Shown here: piece after piece, positions 41,201-49,865 of the stretch | Position numbering within the stretch: position 1 is the first letter of the stretch | Layout of the letters: each line of letters opens with the position of its first letter | Assembly (NCBI GenBank): GCA_030612965.1 | Contig: JAUWMW010000001.1 | Coordinates: forward strand, 1 to 64,000 | DNA: 64,000 bases | Origin: a bacterium | GTDB taxonomy: Bacteria; Zixibacteria; MSB-5A5; GN15; FEB-12 | Reading direction: 5' to 3' | Program-made: the position numbers and the translations under genes | Notes under the pieces: model-generated | Database searches by the model: none | What the model was told of the DNA's origin: nothing | What the model saw: only the letters and a program-made list of their open reading frames with translations

Positions 41201-44200
41201 TGGAACTTCGAGGAAATGGCAGAGGGGGATAGTATTGGGACTCATGCCGACTGGACGCTCGTATCGGGCACGGCTTCCGTCTATTCATCATTGACCAATC
41301 ATCGCAACAAAGTTTATGCTGGCAATCATGCTATAAAATCCCTCACGCATGCATTCGAGGCTTACACGATCATTGGCGTCAACGTAGCTGATGTCTTCAT
41401 CGAGGCCGGTATCTGGTTGCAAGCGTCCCTGAACTACAGCTATATCGCGGCGCGGGACGGCACAACGGAGTTTAGGGTTGGCGTCAATCAAGGAACGAAC
41501 CGCCCGGCTTATTACGATGGATCCTGGCACGATGTGACGACGGCGGGCTATGCCGACCGGGCCAATATGAACAACTTCGCTATTCTTGTAACGTCAAAAG
41601 GTTGTTCTGCCTGGGTGAATGGCACAAGGATATGCGAAGAAGTCTCTTGTATTACAGTTGTCGATCAGATCAGGATCGGCAGCGCCGGCGAATCCTACTT
41701 TGACCTGATCCGGTGGAGCAAGCGACCATATGCCACTGAGGATTATACCACCACGACGGGATTCGATAAGGCGATGGGTGTTTACAGCAGTAATCATACG
41801 GCAACGAAAGAAACAGCGGACTCTTATCATAATATCCCTTCAACGCCCTGGCAAAAGTCTCGGATCACGCGGGTCGATGTTACTGTCGACGTGCGGAACA
41901 CGCAGACTTTTGAAAACGATTTTACGATCGATACCCATTGCTGGATCGGTGGCACCTCGCCCTATGACAGCAGCGATACCGTAGACGATGGGACTCATGT
42001 GCACACCGGAATCAATTCCGGGAGCGCATGGCAGGGTTCTCATACCTATTCCTTTACCGATTTGGATCTTGGTCCGAAGTCAGTCAAGGTTGATTGCTAT
42101 GCCTGCTCGGTAACAGACGAACCAACCAAGACGGACGTTCGGATAACGCAGATCAAGATATGGACGGAAGACCGTGATCCGATCATCGTCATAGGAGACG
42201 AGGAGTGGCGCGGGTTCCGTATGGATGCTACGCTGCAAGGCTCCGGCCAGATTCAGTTTTTCATGGATGCCAACATCAACGCGGCCTACAGGCGCAACCC
42301 CTTACCGGTACGGATGGCACATACCGGAGGGGTGGAGATGCGTCACGCTACTATGATTGAAAGCCTCGCACAGATTACGCCGAATGGCCGAGTGGTGATA
42401 GAAGCGGGTCGGCTCTTGGACACACACGCTCAGTGTATACTTGAGGGTCTTCGCGGTCTGGTCGACCGTGTGGTTGCTCCCCTTGAGTACGCAGGTCAAC
42501 CTGCCGCCATCATGCAGACGGCCATCGGCCATGTGGCAGGCCTGTCTACGGTAGGACAGGTCTGTCTCGACTACGGAGGATTGATCAATACGAATGTGCT
42601 CACGGCCCTGGAATACAACACATCGATCGACGCCGACGGTCAGTTCATTATCGACTACGCCGGACAAGCGGCGGTGCAAGGTGCTGTGGTCATTGAATCG
42701 TTGCATCGGATAGATACCGAGCTGGCCGTCCCGGCCGAGTTCCTTAGTAGCATGATTACCCACGGGCAGGGTCTTGTCGAGTTCGGTAAAGGGTTGGCCG
42801 GGCAGCAACAAGTCTGCCTGGCTTATGTCGGCTCGTTCTCTGCCGCTGGCGTTTTTGTCATTGATCACCTGGCCATGCTGAAGTTGCGCCGTCTTGCAAA
42901 CATAGAACACGGGCTAAGAACGCAAGTCAGGGGATTGGTGCCTTTCGGTCATGGTCAGGGTTTAGATGGTCGTGCTATCTTGCCGATCGCTTTCCTGGGA
43001 TCGGCTCAGATGGTCTCGCAGGCACTCGTTGAATGGTCCAAGATTGCACAGCCGATGACGCCGCAGATTGTTTTTGATAGCGGCAGAGCCATCGCATCTC
43101 ATGGTCAGCTCGCCATTGAGAACCTGGGTGCGTTACTCACCGACGTGATCACACCGGTCGAATGGCAGGGTGGCGTAGCTGTGAGCGCCGAAGGCCTTTT
43201 CCCTGTCGAATGGGGTGGTGGCGTCTCTATCACCGCCCCAGCCATGATTGAGTCACGCGGTGGATTCTCAGACGACATTGTTTTACGCCTGGAGTTCGTT
43301 GGTGCTTTCAAGACGGATCAGAAACTCGTGTGGTCGAACCTGGCGCTGCTCGAAGCTCCACAAGCGGCGCTGATCGAAGCCGGTGAGGGTGTTGCCGTTA
43401 AGGCATCGACGTTGTTAGAGTGGGGCCGGGGCTTACAGTCTCAGGGTAAAGCAGCGATAAATTGGATGACTGCCATGCAGATCGTGCAGCAGCTCATCGC
43501 CGGGTGGTCTGCATGGACGACAACACAGGCCAGGGCGGGCATTGAATGGACGGGCACGATGGTCCCGCTGGAACTGCGGACCGCCTTTGAGTACGGCGAG
43601 GGAGGCACGATGCAGCTTCAAACGCCTACCGAATGGCTCACAGGACGCAAGACGGTCCAACAGACGGTTATTGAATTCACCGGCGGCCAGGTTGTGACCG
43701 TGCCTGGGGCGTTCCCGATCGAGTGGACACTCAAAGTTGACACGTCCGGCGTGGTTCATTTTGACTACGGACAACGATCCTTGATCAATGCCATCACTCC
43801 GATCGACATCATGTCCGGACTATCTACTTCTGGTAAGATACCTATCGCCGTCGACCAGCTCGCCAAGGTGATCCACCAAGTCAGTATTGAATACCTTGCT
43901 CGCCTGGAACGGATCGGTCAGGTCAATTTTGATTACGGACGTCTCGCTCAGGGTGAGATTCAAGCATCCTTGGAGTATGGTGTAAAGTTGCTCACCGATG
44001 GCATCATGCCGATGGAATGGCTTGGCGCTACGGTCATGACTACCTTTGGCCAGCTCCCTATAAGTTGGCGCTCATCTCTGGTTGCAAATCAGCGGGCCGG
44101 CATCGAATACGTGAAAGGCTTGGAGATCATACACGGCCAGGTTCTTATCGACTGGGGAGCGTCGACCTCTGCTATCGTAGGCCAAGTCTCGATAGAGTGG

Positions 44201-44623
44201 GGCCAAGGTACGCGGGTCATTGCGCAATATCTGGCTGATTGGCTCGGCACCGTCGGCGCCTACGGACGCATCTCTTTTGAAAACCGTGGCTACATGACAC
44301 CGATGATCATGGTCGCGGACATCGAATGGGGTAAAGGTCTTACGACGCGCACACAGATACCGATCGAGTATGGCTTTAGCCTGGTGGCCAGCGGTCAGCT
44401 TCCGATCGATTGGCTCGGCTTCGCCATCACTATGTTCACGGTTGCGTGGGCCGAGGCACGCATCCCCGGTATCGTCGGTGCGGCCGCACAGTTACCCGGC
44501 GTGCGTGAAGCGATGGCTAAACTATCCGAGGCGGAAAGCGCAACGGCCCGGACGGCCGCCGCCGCCAACGCCCTCGCAAAGATCATTGACGCTATGGACT
44601 CTGAAAACTTAGGAGGTGTATAA
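38261..44623 (+). CDS. Giant 2120-aa virion protein: Fn3-like, BNR_4-like, ConA-like, 14-aa tandem repeats
   Basis: The ATG at 38261 has GGGAG 6 nt upstream and overlaps the previous stop. Rough domains: N-terminal beta region (1-155). An Fn3-like segment (~157-270). A BNR_4/sialidase-like propeller (~275-760; 'FFPTLDVTPDGYLHCFYGAHGG', 'YSDNSGVSWS'), seen in some polysaccharide lyases. A jelly-roll/DUF2341-like linker. A concanavalin-like domain (~975-1160). Another beta domain to ~1350. About 48 degenerate 14-residue repeats (~1360-2056). An Ala-rich helical C-terminus. Probable tailspike/fibre depolymerase. Its site inside the head gene block is unusual. Confidence 0.7.
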   Translation: MATAILRPDGDGYLTEWLNPSGGNHYLQVDEASPDDAVTVIAHPAVANVTPFLRLSSTNGLGTLTALVNNTWTTHSEVIAKPGGGSWTYTDLASLEVGIIGDATVDVYDSFTLSAWGEGDVTINSVTVYFRGMKTLGKLAEGYITQIYVQVDYSAAATDEAPTSLECDRQTNPTGVGDTPIFTALYQAEGDSGTADRYKIEVDDNSDFASPKWQSGEQTLSPTCTDGQRCTEIAYGGTSLQSDVTYYWRIQLYQSGRTPTWSTGTNTFAGVNRDWEDAEYPVRRKLTVNADHDGIASGELLSFDFETGKRIILASDGCFDEAIQASGGFSIARHAGRTHIAYLSKLESVDAKLGIRIVTLNAITGEQGTSHYIDTSGSTYDTHFFPTLDVTPDGYLHCFYGAHGGSYRYRRSKYPNESGSLSTDHTDAAMWVRADTGADAYMTISGFTGTYAIPFHIASGNDAGRLYCFCRSGTSYRYIFVYSDNSGVSWSAVHTMIDDTSASHYRVYMYGVRFDRKEQRLHISWTHNHAGDVEKGIWYAYCDYDETDGSSLDVGLNIWRWADGTLAGRTKTTGAQAPIDYTLAEAITTSASELSKVFTETLVIDKNGDPVVFWEQKFNQGTNLWAHQTNLMCARWSGSAWVIYCISDQVNTKLRVRRSSVAIGLDKDGVIHAIMPVASKTQWRQLATGDDDDVGVTLASGTDNYAMIDDGFSRIDQATWLKMSAVGSKASFTHGTSNADDINKIFSVEVVAFAKSTGSASSIKLYLDDGTSSDLATAQTISTSAITRYTKEWTTNPFTAAAWASGDIAGLRFGVQCESTNEVQIWSVFMRFTFMRSTDENLGAAELHELTSSDNGVTWQIQERSRNSMIGVPMMNHPHHLTGDVFQAIWTSGHDVFYYSNERFGLMLPTGLDVRILHGATEIDRVATYWNLNKSRISFKAQEAITAGKIAGASDYYLEYGNRNADNDVQGAPADVWQGFWNFEEMAEGDSIGTHADWTLVSGTASVYSSLTNHRNKVYAGNHAIKSLTHAFEAYTIIGVNVADVFIEAGIWLQASLNYSYIAARDGTTEFRVGVNQGTNRPAYYDGSWHDVTTAGYADRANMNNFAILVTSKGCSAWVNGTRICEEVSCITVVDQIRIGSAGESYFDLIRWSKRPYATEDYTTTTGFDKAMGVYSSNHTATKETADSYHNIPSTPWQKSRITRVDVTVDVRNTQTFENDFTIDTHCWIGGTSPYDSSDTVDDGTHVHTGINSGSAWQGSHTYSFTDLDLGPKSVKVDCYACSVTDEPTKTDVRITQIKIWTEDRDPIIVIGDEEWRGFRMDATLQGSGQIQFFMDANINAAYRRNPLPVRMAHTGGVEMRHATMIESLAQITPNGRVVIEAGRLLDTHAQCILEGLRGLVDRVVAPLEYAGQPAAIMQTAIGHVAGLSTVGQVCLDYGGLINTNVLTALEYNTSIDADGQFIIDYAGQAAVQGAVVIESLHRIDTELAVPAEFLSSMITHGQGLVEFGKGLAGQQQVCLAYVGSFSAAGVFVIDHLAMLKLRRLANIEHGLRTQVRGLVPFGHGQGLDGRAILPIAFLGSAQMVSQALVEWSKIAQPMTPQIVFDSGRAIASHGQLAIENLGALLTDVITPVEWQGGVAVSAEGLFPVEWGGGVSITAPAMIESRGGFSDDIVLRLEFVGAFKTDQKLVWSNLALLEAPQAALIEAGEGVAVKASTLLEWGRGLQSQGKAAINWMTAMQIVQQLIAGWSAWTTTQARAGIEWTGTMVPLELRTAFEYGEGGTMQLQTPTEWLTGRKTVQQTVIEFTGGQVVTVPGAFPIEWTLKVDTSGVVHFDYGQRSLINAITPIDIMSGLSTSGKIPIAVDQLAKVIHQVSIEYLARLERIGQVNFDYGRLAQGEIQASLEYGVKLLTDGIMPMEWLGATVMTTFGQLPISWRSSLVANQRAGIEYVKGLEIIHGQVLIDWGASTSAIVGQVSIEWGQGTRVIAQYLADWLGTVGAYGRISFENRGYMTPMIMVADIEWGKGLTTRTQIPIEYGFSLVASGQLPIDWLGFAITMFTVAWAEARIPGIVGAAAQLPGVREAMAKLSEAESATARTAAAANALAKIIDAMDSENLGGV
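42340..44430 (+). repeat. ~48 tandem 14-residue (42-nt) degenerate repeats in the giant protein
   Basis: The consensus is roughly P/h-I/L-E/D-Y/W-x3-L-x3-G-Q-h, for example PIEYGFSLVASGQL, SLEYGVKLLTDGIM, NFDYGRLAQGEIQA and SIEWGQGTRVIAQY. Alternating pattern and turn glycines suggest a beta-solenoid or stacked hairpins. At DNA level the units have diverged, so the repeat is old or under codon-level diversification rather than recently expanded. Confidence 0.8.
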
Positions 44624-45019
44624 ATGCCGATTCCGATTGAAGTCTCAGGCGACGTACCCCAGGGCAATTCCTGCCTACTACACTTTGAGATCAAAGACTA
44701 TGATGGCACGACGGCCGTGAGTGTGGCCAACATTGTTACGGCGACCATGACTCTCTACAACCACGACACCGGGCTGGTCATTAACGCTCGCGAGGACGTT
44801 GACGTTAAGTCCTCGATCGACACCAACGGCATCTTCAGTCATCTCTTGACGGGCGACGACAACCAGATTATCGCAGTCGGTGAAAGGATGCCGCATGAAA
44901 AGCATGTCGCCGTCGTGACGTTCACCGCGACAGGACCGACGGAGAATATCGAATTCAAAAGAGAATTTTGGATTAAAGTGATCAACCAACAACACGTCAC
45001 GAATTACGTGGCACCGTAA
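44624..45019 (+). CDS. Virion structural protein, Ig-like
   Basis: 131 aa beginning 'PIPIEVSGDVPQGNSCLLHFEIKDYDG' and ending 'FKREFWIKVINQQHVTNYVAP'. All-beta, similar in layout to baseplate/fibre proteins of the BppU-N kind ('ATMTLYNHDTG'). ATG right at the stop of the giant gene, with AGGAGGTG upstream. It is probably a partner of the giant fibre. Confidence 0.55.
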   Translation: MPIPIEVSGDVPQGNSCLLHFEIKDYDGTTAVSVANIVTATMTLYNHDTGLVINAREDVDVKSSIDTNGIFSHLLTGDDNQIIAVGERMPHEKHVAVVTFTATGPTENIEFKREFWIKVINQQHVTNYVAP

Positions 45020-45031
45020 AGGAGGACAACC

Positions 45032-46057
45032 ATGTCCGTAGAACCTTGGGATATCTGGTTTCTCGGCTCAGCCGCGATGCTGGAGGACGATGTGACCGCA
45101 ACCGGTAACGGCGGTGCGGCCGCTAAAGGCACAAAGATGACATTCGCTTCGCTGGACCTCGGCTCTGCCGTCACTATCAAGGCTGTGTCAGAAGACGCTG
45201 GCGACACCGTTCCCGTGGTCAAAGTATGGGGCCGTGACGCTGCGGGTGTCAAAGAGGATACCGGCAGCGAACTGGACTTGAACGGTCAAACAGCAGTCAC
45301 CTCAACGCAAGTCCTCGAACGTATCATGAAGGTGACCCTGGAGAGTGGCACGCCAACGGGCGCCATTGCGATCTATCCGACAGGGGCTGCAATCGCATCC
45401 GGTACGGCTCAAGCCGGAGCGGCCAACGAGATCACCTTGGCTGCCGCTGATTCGGCCGGTGACAACGACTACCAGTTCCATGTTCTGATCCTGGACGGTG
45501 GAACCGGGGAGTATCAGATTCGTGAGATATTGTCCAATGACGCCACGACCAAAAAGGTCAAGGTGCGTGATTGGGAGACAACTCCGGATGGCACGACTAC
45601 ATACTCGATCTATAACGGCGTTGTCCTGGAACCTGCCGACCAGGGGCCGGGGGCAACGAAGATCGACAAGGTCGTCCGTGCACACTTTGATGCGTCGGCC
45701 AATCCGCTCGGTGGGGCCGACAAGACGTATTACGAAAAGCTGTTCGTCTATAACGATCATGCGACGCTGGCCTTGACGAATGCCAAGATCGATGAAGTCG
45801 ATGAAGGCGCATACGCTGACGTGACATTTGCCCTGGCTGATACTCTTGACGACAGCGGGACTAACGGATCGAACACCCGTCTTGTTGCACCGTCGTCCGG
45901 CGTCGGTTCGTTTGACTCGGACGAAAAGGACGTGCAGAACGGCGGCGCCTTGTCACCCGGCACCGGCCAGGGTGTATGGCTCGCAACGTTGCTTGAGGAC
46001 GGTGATCCGGCCGCCGATACGTTCTACAAGTTGCAGGTCACAGGTCAGAGCGTGTAA
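45032..46057 (+). CDS. Virion structural protein
   Basis: 341 aa after AAAGGAGGA. Ala/Thr/Gly-rich and beta-dominated. 'ELDLNGQTAVTSTQVLERIMKVTLE…GAIAIYP' resembles a block found in several uncharacterised phage virion proteins near head genes. Precise role unknown. The short gap 46058-46140 has an AAAGGAGG followed by a two-codon ORF (ATG CTG TGA) and no gene. Confidence 0.55.
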   Translation: MSVEPWDIWFLGSAAMLEDDVTATGNGGAAAKGTKMTFASLDLGSAVTIKAVSEDAGDTVPVVKVWGRDAAGVKEDTGSELDLNGQTAVTSTQVLERIMKVTLESGTPTGAIAIYPTGAAIASGTAQAGAANEITLAAADSAGDNDYQFHVLILDGGTGEYQIREILSNDATTKKVKVRDWETTPDGTTTYSIYNGVVLEPADQGPGATKIDKVVRAHFDASANPLGGADKTYYEKLFVYNDHATLALTNAKIDEVDEGAYADVTFALADTLDDSGTNGSNTRLVAPSSGVGSFDSDEKDVQNGGALSPGTGQGVWLATLLEDGDPAADTFYKLQVTGQSV

Positions 46058-46140
46058 GGCGTTAAAGAAGAAAGGAGGTAGCCAATGCTGTGATGTCTTG
46101 TGATGTGTAGTTTTGTAATGTCTAACGAAGGAATGAATCA

Positions 46141-46545
46141 ATGTCTGAGAAAACAGAAACAAAAGAGAAGGCCGCCGAGCAAGTGCTGGTCGACATGTTT
46201 GAAACAATCAAGCATGGTGTGATTCTCACTCTATCAGGGATGATCGACAATGATCGACGTGTCGAGGCTTTGCAGCGTTTGATTGAATGGGAAATCTGGT
46301 CACACTTTGAGAACGATCAGGGTAGTCTTGTGGGCGCAGCGAAAGCGGATGACCCGAATACTGCCATCCGCCGTTTGTTGACCGATTTCTATTCTCGCAC
46401 CCAAGGATTGATGTTGACTATCGTTGACGCCAGCATTGATCCGGCGCGGGTTGAGGCTGCTAAACAAGTCGCAACGCGCCAGGTGTGGCGAGATCAGCGA
46501 TGGGTATTGCCTCGCGCCGTTGAACGCATGGCGGACGCAGCTTGA
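46141..46545 (+). CDS. Hypothetical helical protein
   Basis: 134 aa. Mostly helical, acidic N-terminus ('MSEKTETKEKAAEQVLVDMFE'), later 'IRRLLTDFYSRTQGLMLTIVDASIDPARVEAAKQVATRQVW'. It lies between structural genes and ahead of the MuF-like protein. It may be a minor head or chaperone protein. Confidence 0.5.
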   Translation: MSEKTETKEKAAEQVLVDMFETIKHGVILTLSGMIDNDRRVEALQRLIEWEIWSHFENDQGSLVGAAKADDPNTAIRRLLTDFYSRTQGLMLTIVDASIDPARVEAAKQVATRQVWRDQRWVLPRAVERMADAA

Positions 46546-46556
46546 TAAAGGAATGA

Positions 46557-47666
46557 ATGCCAATACCGTCACCCAACAAAGATGAAAAGAAAGGCGCTTT
46601 CGTAAGTCGCTGCATTTCATCTATCGTCGAGGAGTACGGCCAGGACAAGGCTGCGGCTATCTGCTATACACAGTGGAAAAACCGCAACAAAAAGAAGGTC
46701 GACAAATCGGGTGCTGTCGAAACTGCCGGTCATGGGTTGTCCATCAATCCTGATGTGATGACCCACGACCAGGCGGTTGTTGCTAAGGTCGTGCTTGATA
46801 ATCTTATCGGTATGGTATGCGGGCTCGCAAAGGCCGAAGGTGAAGCCGTCCCCGGTGAATCCGTCCTCCGTTCGATGTTCTATGTTGAATGGGGTGTCGG
46901 CGAGGAAAAAGCTATCACCGCCGCCTTGGCGAAACTGGAGGCCGGGTCAGGCAAATTCACGAAGAGGGAGCTGGCAGCGATCAGTCAGCTTATTGATAAG
47001 ACGCTGCAAGGTGAATTTGTGGACCCGGTCGCGGGTAAAATGCCATCGATCTTGACCCGGTGGTACAAGAAGGCCAAGAAGTCGGTTGCATCGACGCATG
47101 GCCTCGAGGTTCTATGGGATAGCATCGACGATAAAGCGACTGAATGGCTATATGACCATCACATGTATTGGGTCAAGGGTTACTATAACAAGCATCTGTC
47201 GAACGCTCTCTCGGCGCACGTCGCGGACGCCATGAAAGAAGGTCTTGGGCGCCAGGCTATCGGTGAAGAACTCAAAGGGTTCTTTGACGGCTATCCCGGC
47301 GTGCGAAATCAACCCCTGCACTATTGGCGAGGCTTCGCCGCCAACGGCATGAACCGAACCAGGCAGTTCGGTAAGCTCCAGTCCTGGCAGGATGTCGGGA
47401 TCACTGAGCTTGAAGTCGTGGCTGTGATGGATGAACGCACCTCTGCGATCTGCAAACGCATGAATGGCGAGATCATTCCGCTGGATATGGGAATCGCACA
47501 GCGTGACCTCTTAATGGGCGCCGAGGACCCGGAGGATGTGAAGACCATCGCACCGTGGCCGAAGGTGGAAGATATTGAGAGCAAGAAGATCAAGGCGATT
47601 ATGGAGCAGGGAGTCATAGCGCCGCCGTATCACTTTAACTGTCGAACCGACCTGGTTGAACGATAA
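46557..47666 (+). CDS. Minor head protein, Mu gpF/SPP1 gp7-like
   Basis: 369 aa. The N-terminal 'PIPSPNKDEKKGAFVSRCISSIVEEY…AAAICYTQWK' is a motif that often starts phage head proteins or proteases. The C-terminal half has 'FAANGMNRTRQFGKLQSWQDVGITELEVVAVMDERTSAICKRMNGEIIPL' and ends 'APPYHFNCRTDLVE', the C-terminal block of the MuF/SPP1 gp7 family. Such proteins bind near the portal and are ejected or needed for head maturation. Confidence 0.85.
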   Translation: MPIPSPNKDEKKGAFVSRCISSIVEEYGQDKAAAICYTQWKNRNKKKVDKSGAVETAGHGLSINPDVMTHDQAVVAKVVLDNLIGMVCGLAKAEGEAVPGESVLRSMFYVEWGVGEEKAITAALAKLEAGSGKFTKRELAAISQLIDKTLQGEFVDPVAGKMPSILTRWYKKAKKSVASTHGLEVLWDSIDDKATEWLYDHHMYWVKGYYNKHLSNALSAHVADAMKEGLGRQAIGEELKGFFDGYPGVRNQPLHYWRGFAANGMNRTRQFGKLQSWQDVGITELEVVAVMDERTSAICKRMNGEIIPLDMGIAQRDLLMGAEDPEDVKTIAPWPKVEDIESKKIKAIMEQGVIAPPYHFNCRTDLVER

Positions 47667-47685
47667 AGGAGGACTTCACAATCGC

Positions 47686-47736
47686 ACCTGGCAGGTAGGA
47701 AAATTATTGACAGCTACCTGTTGAGTTTCTTATGGG
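47686..47736 (+). promoter_or_regulatory. Half-site cluster with candidate internal promoter
   Basis: ACCTG-G-CAGGT (47686-47696) is a perfect palindrome and ACCTG recurs at 47716-47720, so CAGGTAG (47692-47698) and CTACCTG (47714-47720) also pair. TTGACA (47707-47712) lies between them with TATGGG 18 nt on. A strong AAAGGAGG (47666-47673) just upstream has no usable start codon behind it. The gap 47667-47774 has no gene. Confidence 0.4.
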
Positions 47737-47774
47737 TTCTTCAAAGGCCGCGATAGCAATAACCTGGAGACGAA

Positions 47775-48395
47775 ATGTCAGCAGACTACGAAGGTATCGG
47801 ATTCAGACTTTTCACTGACTCGACCGTTCTGCATATACGACCGGACTCTACCATTGAGATTTATGATGCCGGCACGGCTAACCTTGTGTGGTCGGGCACG
47901 ACGAACGCCAACGGCTGGTTCTCGGTCTCGACTCTGGCTACCGGCCATTACGATCTCAAGGTCGACGGCGTCCAACTGTCCAGTTTCCATCATGTCAAGG
48001 CAGACCATTCGCACAGCGCCGCCGAGACGGTTTCCTTTTTCATCTCCGGGGGCATCACCGGCGACCAGGACGAGGTGAACACGCTGCCGGTCTTCGCCCC
48101 TGGTGTAGCCGGAGATATCGAAAAGATCGAGATCACCGCGCGAGCGGACGCCACCGGTGACATCACTGTGCATCTTCTACGCGGAGCCACCGCCGGGGCG
48201 TCCGCCCTTACCTTTGCTGCGAATAGTGTGTGGTCTTATCAGATCAATCCGGGGTCCGCCAAGTATCGGTGGTCCCACATAGATTCCAATCCGGGTGTGA
48301 GCCTTTTGGCTTCGCAGGCCGTAACGATCGGTATCGATTGGACGGCCAACAGCATCTCCGGACTGTGTGTGAACATAACCTTTAGACCGAGCTAA
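47775..48395 (+). CDS. Virion structural protein, beta-rich
   Basis: 206 aa. The N-terminal half ('IEIYDAGTANLVWSGTTNANGWFSVSTLATGHYDLKVDG') looks like a carboxypeptidase-regulatory/Ig-like fold. The second half is a jelly-roll-like sandwich. Possibly a head decoration or fibre protein. No catalytic motif. It starts after the regulatory gap. Confidence 0.5.
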   Translation: MSADYEGIGFRLFTDSTVLHIRPDSTIEIYDAGTANLVWSGTTNANGWFSVSTLATGHYDLKVDGVQLSSFHHVKADHSHSAAETVSFFISGGITGDQDEVNTLPVFAPGVAGDIEKIEITARADATGDITVHLLRGATAGASALTFAANSVWSYQINPGSAKYRWSHIDSNPGVSLLASQAVTIGIDWTANSISGLCVNITFRPS

Positions 48396-48407
48396 TGAGG
48401 TGCACGA

Positions 48408-49823
48408 ATGAATGACCATACCGGAAAGCCCGTGGCCAAGAACAAGCTTTCAAACTGCAACGTCGTTGAGATAGCGAACGCCGGTCTTCCGGCGGTTCCG
48501 GCTGCGACGTTTGTAGTGATGAAAGATGTCGCGATCGGTGACGGGCAAGAAGCTATCATGAAAACGGTACGCTTCTACAAGGATGAAGTCAAGAAGCGCG
48601 TTTATGGATACGTCCTGGTCCCGGACGTGCCTGACCTCCAAGGTGACGTGCTCACCAAAGAGGAAGTCGAAAAGGCCATGATCTCATACATGAAGAACGG
48701 CTTTTTCGGTGACGCTAAAGCGTCCGGTATATCTGGATCGCACACCGACTTCGATAACATGAACCATCCGATCGAATGTGCCATCGACAAGGACGGCGCT
48801 CTCATGAAGGCTTACGGCCATAAGGATGTGGCCGTTGACGGTGCCTGGTGGTTCGGTGAGCAGTGCGATGATCTCACCTGGGAATCCGTTCAGAAAGGTG
48901 AGTATACCGGGTTCTCGATTGGTGGCGTCGGTCAACGTTCTCCTATCGAAGCGGATACGGCCGACGAACCTGGCGAGTCTATCCTGGACAAGGCCTTTGC
49001 CAAAGTCAAAAGCCTCGTAATGAAAGGGGAAGGCGACGCCATGTCGTTCGATGAAGTGGACCTCATGGATCGCGTCAATAGTGAGCTGTGGAAAAAGCTG
49101 GATCAGCTTGCCTACTCGATCTCGATGATCGTCGGTGATCCGGAGGTCGGCAACAAGCAGGAGGCTATCGGGGCCAGCATTGACGAATTTCGTGCATCGT
49201 TGCTGGGTGCACTGTCGATACAGAAGGCGGCGAAGGTAATCGCCAAAGCCGGTAAAGAGATCAGCGCCAAAAACAAAAAGCTGATCGCGGATGCCGTCGC
49301 CGCCCTGGAGGGATTGCAGGGAATCATAGACAGAATTAACGAAGCCGAACAGGCTATAAACAAAGGAGATAACACAATGGCGCACACGCTGGAATCACTC
49401 GGCAAGGGTCTTGAGACTCTAACGGAGACGATTGACAAAAAGGTGATGCCGAAGCTGGGCGAATTTGAAGAGTTCAAGAAAGCCCAGGAAGGGGCCGCCG
49501 CAGGTGACGCCGACGGGAAGCCGGGCGATAAGCCCGCCAAAGACGATGGGAAACCGTCCGAGCTGGAGAAAACCCTTGACGCCGCCTTCGAGAAGAACGT
49601 CAAGCCTGTCTCGGACAAAATCGATGCCATAGACACGCGCCTCAAGAAGGTGGAGGGTCAGCCTGACAAGCCCGCCGGTGACCAGCCGGACGGACATGAT
49701 GCCGGCCTGCCCACTGAGCCGCTCACAAAGGAGCAGCGTGAGGCGGTCAATAAGGACAAGATTCAGAAGGTTGGACGCACCATGATTTTCGGGCCGCAGC
49801 CGGACGCTAAACCGACCGAATGA
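48408..49823 (+). CDS. XkdF-like prohead serine protease fused to scaffold
   Basis: 471 aa. Residues ~60-190 show the XkdF/S78_2 protease block: 'KRVYGYVLVPDVPDLQGDVLTKEEVEKA', then 'SGSHTDF' and 'WESVQKGEYTGFSIGGVGQR'. The C-terminal ~250 residues are helical and charged with long Ala/Lys/Glu stretches, a scaffold. An in-frame internal start at 49377 with a strong ribosome site makes the scaffold alone. The protease should cleave the scaffold and capsid N-terminus during maturation. Confidence 0.8.
   Translation: MNDHTGKPVAKNKLSNCNVVEIANAGLPAVPAATFVVMKDVAIGDGQEAIMKTVRFYKDEVKKRVYGYVLVPDVPDLQGDVLTKEEVEKAMISYMKNGFFGDAKASGISGSHTDFDNMNHPIECAIDKDGALMKAYGHKDVAVDGAWWFGEQCDDLTWESVQKGEYTGFSIGGVGQRSPIEADTADEPGESILDKAFAKVKSLVMKGEGDAMSFDEVDLMDRVNSELWKKLDQLAYSISMIVGDPEVGNKQEAIGASIDEFRASLLGALSIQKAAKVIAKAGKEISAKNKKLIADAVAALEGLQGIIDRINEAEQAINKGDNTMAHTLESLGKGLETLTETIDKKVMPKLGEFEEFKKAQEGAAAGDADGKPGDKPAKDDGKPSELEKTLDAAFEKNVKPVSDKIDAIDTRLKKVEGQPDKPAGDQPDGHDAGLPTEPLTKEQREAVNKDKIQKVGRTMIFGPQPDAKPTE
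49377..49823 (+). CDS. Nested scaffold protein, internal start within the protease gene
   Basis: AAAGGAGAT (49362-49370) precedes ATG 49377 at 8-nt spacing, in frame with the protease gene (323 codons in). It yields 148 aa (MAHTLESLGKGLETL...): a coiled-coil head, an Asp/Lys/Pro-rich middle ('GDADGKPGDKPAKDDGKPSELEK') and a coil. This is the arrangement of lambda C/Nu3, where the separate scaffold is made in excess of the protease. Confidence 0.75.
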   Translation: MAHTLESLGKGLETLTETIDKKVMPKLGEFEEFKKAQEGAAAGDADGKPGDKPAKDDGKPSELEKTLDAAFEKNVKPVSDKIDAIDTRLKKVEGQPDKPAGDQPDGHDAGLPTEPLTKEQREAVNKDKIQKVGRTMIFGPQPDAKPTE

Positions 49824-49865
49824 AGGGCTTGCCGTTAGGGTAAGTCTACTACGAAAGGTATCGAT

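Noticed and set aside
38978..42910. Several minus-strand frames opposite the giant gene
   Set aside because: All lie within a single confident plus-strand gene and have antisense-type composition.
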